Assembly: GCA_002360635.1 (NCBI GenBank)
Contig: DEQW01000001.1
Coordinates: forward strand, 145,414 to 209,413
From: Flavobacteriaceae bacterium UBA3356
Lineage (GTDB): Bacteria > Bacteroidota > Bacteroidia > Flavobacteriales > Flavobacteriaceae
Direction of reading: 5' to 3'
Length of the DNA stretch: 64,000 bases
Part shown: piece after piece, positions 60,934 to 64,000 of the stretch
Position numbering within the stretch: the stretch's first letter is position 1
Layout: every line of letters begins with the position of its first letter
Notes under the pieces: model-generated
The model's database searches: none
What the model was told of the DNA's origin: nothing
Seen by the model: only the letters and a program-made list of their open reading frames with translations
Translations under genes and position numbers: made by a program

Positions 60934-61006
60934 TTCAGTATACAGTTTGACTAACAATATTACTGAAATTTAACTTCAATTTGAAAAAGAAAGCATCAAG
61001 AAATTA

Positions 61007-62107
61007 TTATAAAACCCCCTTCTGCTTTTTATAAAAAGCATCAGCCTGCAGTTGCATCAACTCGCGGGCTTTTTTACGCTTATAATCGTACAACTCTTGT
61101 TCTTCTGCAATATCTGCGTACACCCTATTATTAATATCACGGTCTGTCGTTACCAACACTTCGCGCTGTGCTTGTTGTTGTGTAACCCACGATTTTAATG
61201 CGCTTTCTTGTTCTTCCAGTTTTAAATCGTATGCTCCTTTCGGCGATAAAAGTTTTGCAATTATTGGTGATGTTTCAATGGCTAAAAACAATAGAAATAT
61301 AAAGAATGACGGTAGCCAAGGTAATTTATCGAGGGCATTCACTCTTGCCATGAGCCCATCAAATCCATCGATTACGGGTTGTGTTTCAGCAACTTTGGTT
61401 TGGTATTCGGTTGATACCGTTGCAATTTGGTTTTCAAGATTGGTTATCTTTTCAGCGTTTGTAGTACGCAATGCTTGTAAAGCGGCTAATTCTGCATCGT
61501 GTTTATCACGCTTTTCTTTATAAACGGGACCCTTGCCAATAAGTTCGGTTCCTTTTCTGCCTTCGGCTTCGGCAATGTAAGTTTCATACAAAGTATTTAC
61601 TTCGGCTTCTTTATCGGTTACTTCTTGTTTAAGAGCATCGATTTCAGCATTTAAGGCTTCAACAGTAGGTGTGTATTGTAGGGCCAATTGATCTTTGTTG
61701 GCCAACGTCATATCATTTTTTTCTTCGAGAAGTACTTGATTGATTTCCTTTTCAAAAATTTTCATTTCTAAGGGTTTTGAAATGACAATCGCAATAATTA
61801 CTGCTAATAGAATACGAGGAGAAGCTTGAATCAATTCATCAAAAAAGTTCTTTCTCTTTTTAATGGTTGAAACAATAAAACGATCAAGGTTAAAAATGAG
61901 CAACCCCCAAATCATTCCGAAGAAAATAGCAGTGAAAAGGTTATCAAAAACGGTGTATAAAGCATACGAACCTGCAATAGCAGCCATTACAGCTGTAAAA
62001 AATACGGTGGCGCCAATACCAGCATATTTGGTACGTTCGCCAGGTGAGCATTCTTCTAAGATGGCCGTATCTGCACCCGAACAGAAAATAAAAAAACGTT
62101 GTAACAT
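61007..62107 (-). CDS. DUF4407 membrane protein
   Basis: A 366-residue protein with membrane helices at about 30-50, 55-80 and 95-115, a long periplasmic or cytoplasmic coiled coil (about 120-245; VEALNAEIDALKQEVTDKEA, ITNLENQIATVS) and a further helix near 265-285. The N-terminus FFIFCSGADTAILEECSPGE is the DUF4407 signature. The family has no known function. It stands alone, upstream of nothing on the same strand but the fusion gene 50 bases further. Confidence 0.82.
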   Translation of the reverse strand: MLQRFFIFCSGADTAILEECSPGERTKYAGIGATVFFTAVMAAIAGSYALYTVFDNLFTAIFFGMIWGLLIFNLDRFIVSTIKKRKNFFDELIQASPRILLAVIIAIVISKPLEMKIFEKEINQVLLEEKNDMTLANKDQLALQYTPTVEALNAEIDALKQEVTDKEAEVNTLYETYIAEAEGRKGTELIGKGPVYKEKRDKHDAELAALQALRTTNAEKITNLENQIATVSTEYQTKVAETQPVIDGFDGLMARVNALDKLPWLPSFFIFLLFLAIETSPIIAKLLSPKGAYDLKLEEQESALKSWVTQQQAQREVLVTTDRDINNRVYADIAEEQELYDYKRKKARELMQLQADAFYKKQKGVL

Positions 62108-62164
62108 AGGTTGGTTGATTTTGATTGACAGACTATTAGAACGCCAATTTTGGTTAATTGTTAC

Positions 62165-62194
62165 AAAAAAAGGCCTAGATTTTTCTAGACCTTT
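62165..62194 (-). terminator. intrinsic terminator of the M56 gene
   Basis: On the minus strand AAAGGTCTAGA / TCTAGGCCTTT hairpin, followed by a T-run. Confidence 0.85.
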
Positions 62195-62217
62195 CTAATA
62201 ATGTATTAAATGTTAGT

Positions 62218-63924
62218 TTAACAACCATTCAAGTGTACTTCTGGATATTTGCTCACATCAATAGATGCATCCTTACTTTTTTTCACCAATTTAATAGCTT
62301 CATCTGCACTATACTTATGTGGGCCTATGTAAAAAGTTGCCCCTTTTTCTGCCAACTCTTTTATATATTCCACAAGATTGGGGTTTGGTGGAGGTGGCGG
62401 TGGCGGCGGGTATATTACAGTACCATCTGCCTTTGGCGCCGGAGGGGGTGGCGGTATATTTACATCGCTATCATTCTCGCCTTTAATTACCTTTTTGGGT
62501 GGTTTAAGCACATCTGGAGCTGGTGGCGGAGGTGGTGGAATTAATAACGTCGCCCCTTTTTTAAATTTTGCATAATCAGTTTTTTGGAACTCTACTTCCA
62601 GCTTTTTTAAATAGTCTTGACTACTACTTGCAATTAGTATGGAAGGATTTGCTTCTTCAAAATCTTGTTTAGTCCAACCTTTAGTTATAGCGTTTAAATC
62701 ATCTTTAAAGGTCTTAATACTTGATGGTTTTCCATTAATATTTACACTATTAATGTTGATCATTATTACAAATGCTTTTTTACTATTTTTTCGAGCTCCT
62801 TCCATGAAATCTTTTGCATACGTATCGTAACGACCTATTTTGTTTTCCAAATAACATTCAGGAAATGGTTGAGCCTTTTCTTTTTGCTCAGTAGTCATTA
62901 ATCCAAAAACATGCTCTAATATTTCAAGATCTGATATCGGAATTTTGCGGTCTTCAATAGCTACAGCATTGTATTTTTTAGCCAACTTGTTGTATTGCGC
63001 TACTTGTTTTTTAGTGGCCTTTTCAGTATTCACACCTTCAAGCTGTTCTGTTTGTGGCGTTGTTTTTACAATTGTTTGTTTAGTACTAAATCCATAAAGC
63101 ATGAATGCTAGTAATGGAATTAGTAAAAGGCTTCTTAGCCAAATTGTTTTTTTTGAGGTTTGTGTTTTCATAACTGTAAATCGTTTTTTGAATGATGAAT
63201 AATTGATTGAATGTGCCAATTGTGGCGTTACGGCATGTGATGAGTATGCCAATAATAGTTTTTGATAAACAGATGTTTCTGCTCCCTGTTTTAAAACGGC
63301 GCGATCTGCTAAAAATTCGTGATTGAGCTTCATACTTCTTTTCAAGAATATAAATAGCGGATTAAACCAAAACAGTACGTGAAGCAGTTCTATAAAAAGA
63401 ATATCTACACTATGCATTTGTTTAGCATGGGCGTGTTCGTGCAATAAAACTTCTTCAGGAATTTCATTGGCTTTGTATTTTGTTTTATTCAGAAAAATAA
63501 AGCTGAAAAAGGTATGCGGTGTAACTTTATTCCGAAGTAGGACATGAAAGAAATTATTTTGTATAAGAATTGGATTTTGCTGAACCTTCTTCCAGATATT
63601 GTATAGGTTTCGAATGAAACGGAATCCGAAAAATACAACGCCTAACCCGTAAATACCCCAAAGTACAAAGGGAAGGTAATTGATGTTTTCTTCAGTAGGA
63701 ATTGCTTCAGTTGCTGAAACAGTCGTAAAAGCTGCGTTATTAACTGTGCTTGCTACTTCTACATAACTCGTAAACGTTGCTAACGGAATTAAAAAAGAAC
63801 CTATAATCCCCGCTAATAAATAAAACCGTTTAAAAGTGTGCGCGCTTATGTTTTCTAAAAAAAGCTTATAAAAAGCAAAGAAAATCAATAGACAAGCAGC
63901 AGATTTTAATAGATACCATTCCAT
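62218..63924 (-). CDS. BlaR1-like M56 metallopeptidase with Pro-rich tail
   Basis: A 568-residue integral membrane protease of the BlaR1/MecR1 type; ATG at 63924 is one base after the stop of the BlaI-like gene. Membrane helices at about 5-22, 34-52, 84-104 and 262-280; zinc motif HEHAH (162-166) with third ligand Glu203 (NHEFLADRAV). Where BlaR1 has a penicillin-binding domain this protein has an ExbD-like segment (AFVIMININSVNINGKPSSI, about 375-450) and runs of prolines (PPPPPPAP, PPPPPAPK, PPPPPPPPNP; about 460-535). Presumed to cleave the BlaI-type repressor on a signal; the signal is unknown. Confidence 0.88.
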   Translation of the reverse strand: MEWYLLKSAACLLIFFAFYKLFLENISAHTFKRFYLLAGIIGSFLIPLATFTSYVEVASTVNNAAFTTVSATEAIPTEENINYLPFVLWGIYGLGVVFFGFRFIRNLYNIWKKVQQNPILIQNNFFHVLLRNKVTPHTFFSFIFLNKTKYKANEIPEEVLLHEHAHAKQMHSVDILFIELLHVLFWFNPLFIFLKRSMKLNHEFLADRAVLKQGAETSVYQKLLLAYSSHAVTPQLAHSINYSSFKKRFTVMKTQTSKKTIWLRSLLLIPLLAFMLYGFSTKQTIVKTTPQTEQLEGVNTEKATKKQVAQYNKLAKKYNAVAIEDRKIPISDLEILEHVFGLMTTEQKEKAQPFPECYLENKIGRYDTYAKDFMEGARKNSKKAFVIMININSVNINGKPSSIKTFKDDLNAITKGWTKQDFEEANPSILIASSSQDYLKKLEVEFQKTDYAKFKKGATLLIPPPPPPAPDVLKPPKKVIKGENDSDVNIPPPPPAPKADGTVIYPPPPPPPPNPNLVEYIKELAEKGATFYIGPHKYSADEAIKLVKKSKDASIDVSKYPEVHLNGC

Positions 63925-63925
63925 A

Positions 63926-64000
63926 TTATTTTTCTTTAAGTTGTTGGTCAATCAATTTTTTTAAATCCTCCAGTTCTTCTTTGCTCAAGTTAGTTTCTTG
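63926..64000 (-). CDS. BlaI/MecI-type repressor, C-terminal end only
   Basis: The last 24 residues (QETNLSKEELEDLKKLIDQQ then LKEK) of a gene whose start is beyond the window. The sequence and its place directly before the M56 gene (one base between stop and ATG) fit the C-terminus of a BlaI/MecI/CopY repressor. The winged-helix part is not visible. Confidence 0.7.
   Translation of the reverse strand, partial: QETNLSKEELEDLKKLIDQQLKEK

Noticed and set aside
62233..62575. Gly- and Trp-rich ORFs opposite the M56 gene
   Set aside because: They are the complement of the polyproline codons; low-complexity shadow frames.

Overview
The window looks like chromosomal DNA of a marine-type member of the Flavobacteriaceae (Bacteroidota). 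Grounds are the AT-rich sequence, three secreted proteins with a C-terminal type IX secretion (T9SS) sorting domain, promoters of the Bacteroidota form TTG...TAnnTTTG, A-rich leaders without Shine-Dalgarno sequences, and protein types usual in this family (DUF5522, GYDIA kinase, E1 alpha-beta fusion, POT/DPP-IV cluster). No phage, insertion sequence, CRISPR array or rRNA was seen; one tRNA-Phe is present.

Layout. 1-13.1 kb: surface and secreted proteins (a truncated surface protein, a choice-of-anchor-B T9SS protein, two proteins with S74 tail-fibre chaperone ends, a three-repeat T9SS protein, a further T9SS protein led by a 42-residue ORF), interrupted by a small HExxH protein, a DUF5522 protein, urocanate hydratase and a DUF4136 lipoprotein. 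13.3-31.8 kb: one long minus-strand run that begins at a promoter/operator near 31.77 kb and carries the phenylacetate (paa) pathway in the order paaE-A-B-C-D-G-H-I-(four-helix bundle)-J-SDR-Z-enoyl hydratase-Y, followed by branched-chain 2-oxoacid dehydrogenase E2 and E1 and a TPR/LuxR-type regulator. The intergenic gaps of the paa part hold a recurrent AT-rich inverted element. The ligase paaK is not in the window.

31.9-42.7 kb: comEC, a periplasmic thioredoxin, a DPP-IV peptidase with two POT peptide transporters (peptide utilisation), then HMG-CoA reductase and a GYDIA kinase (mevalonate pathway). 42.75-50.4 kb: a minus-strand envelope/housekeeping group (coaX, FadL-like barrel, TPR protein, lptC, small membrane protein, CBS-domain protein, ppiD). 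50.5-53.4 kb: tRNA-Phe, tryptophan 2,3-dioxygenase, DUF488, a 73-residue ORF and a DUF481 barrel.

53.4-57.9 kb: a compact arsenosugar operon (peroxidase-like protein, arsS, rhodanese, glycosyltransferase, nucleoside phosphorylase, arsM) that can be read as an almost complete route from arsenite to arsenosugar. 57.9-64 kb: a three-domain kinase/M23 peptidase/class III aminotransferase fusion, a DUF4407 membrane protein, and a BlaR1-like M56 protease preceded by the end of a BlaI-type repressor cut by the window edge.

Most genes belong to families I recognise by eye. The parts that best deserve a second look are the intercistronic repeat series and operator of the paa operon, the fused enzymes (PaaZ with a DinB-like tail; kinase-peptidase-lyase), the arsenosugar operon and several small unannotated ORFs. 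No alignment or database search was run; family names rest on recalled motifs.
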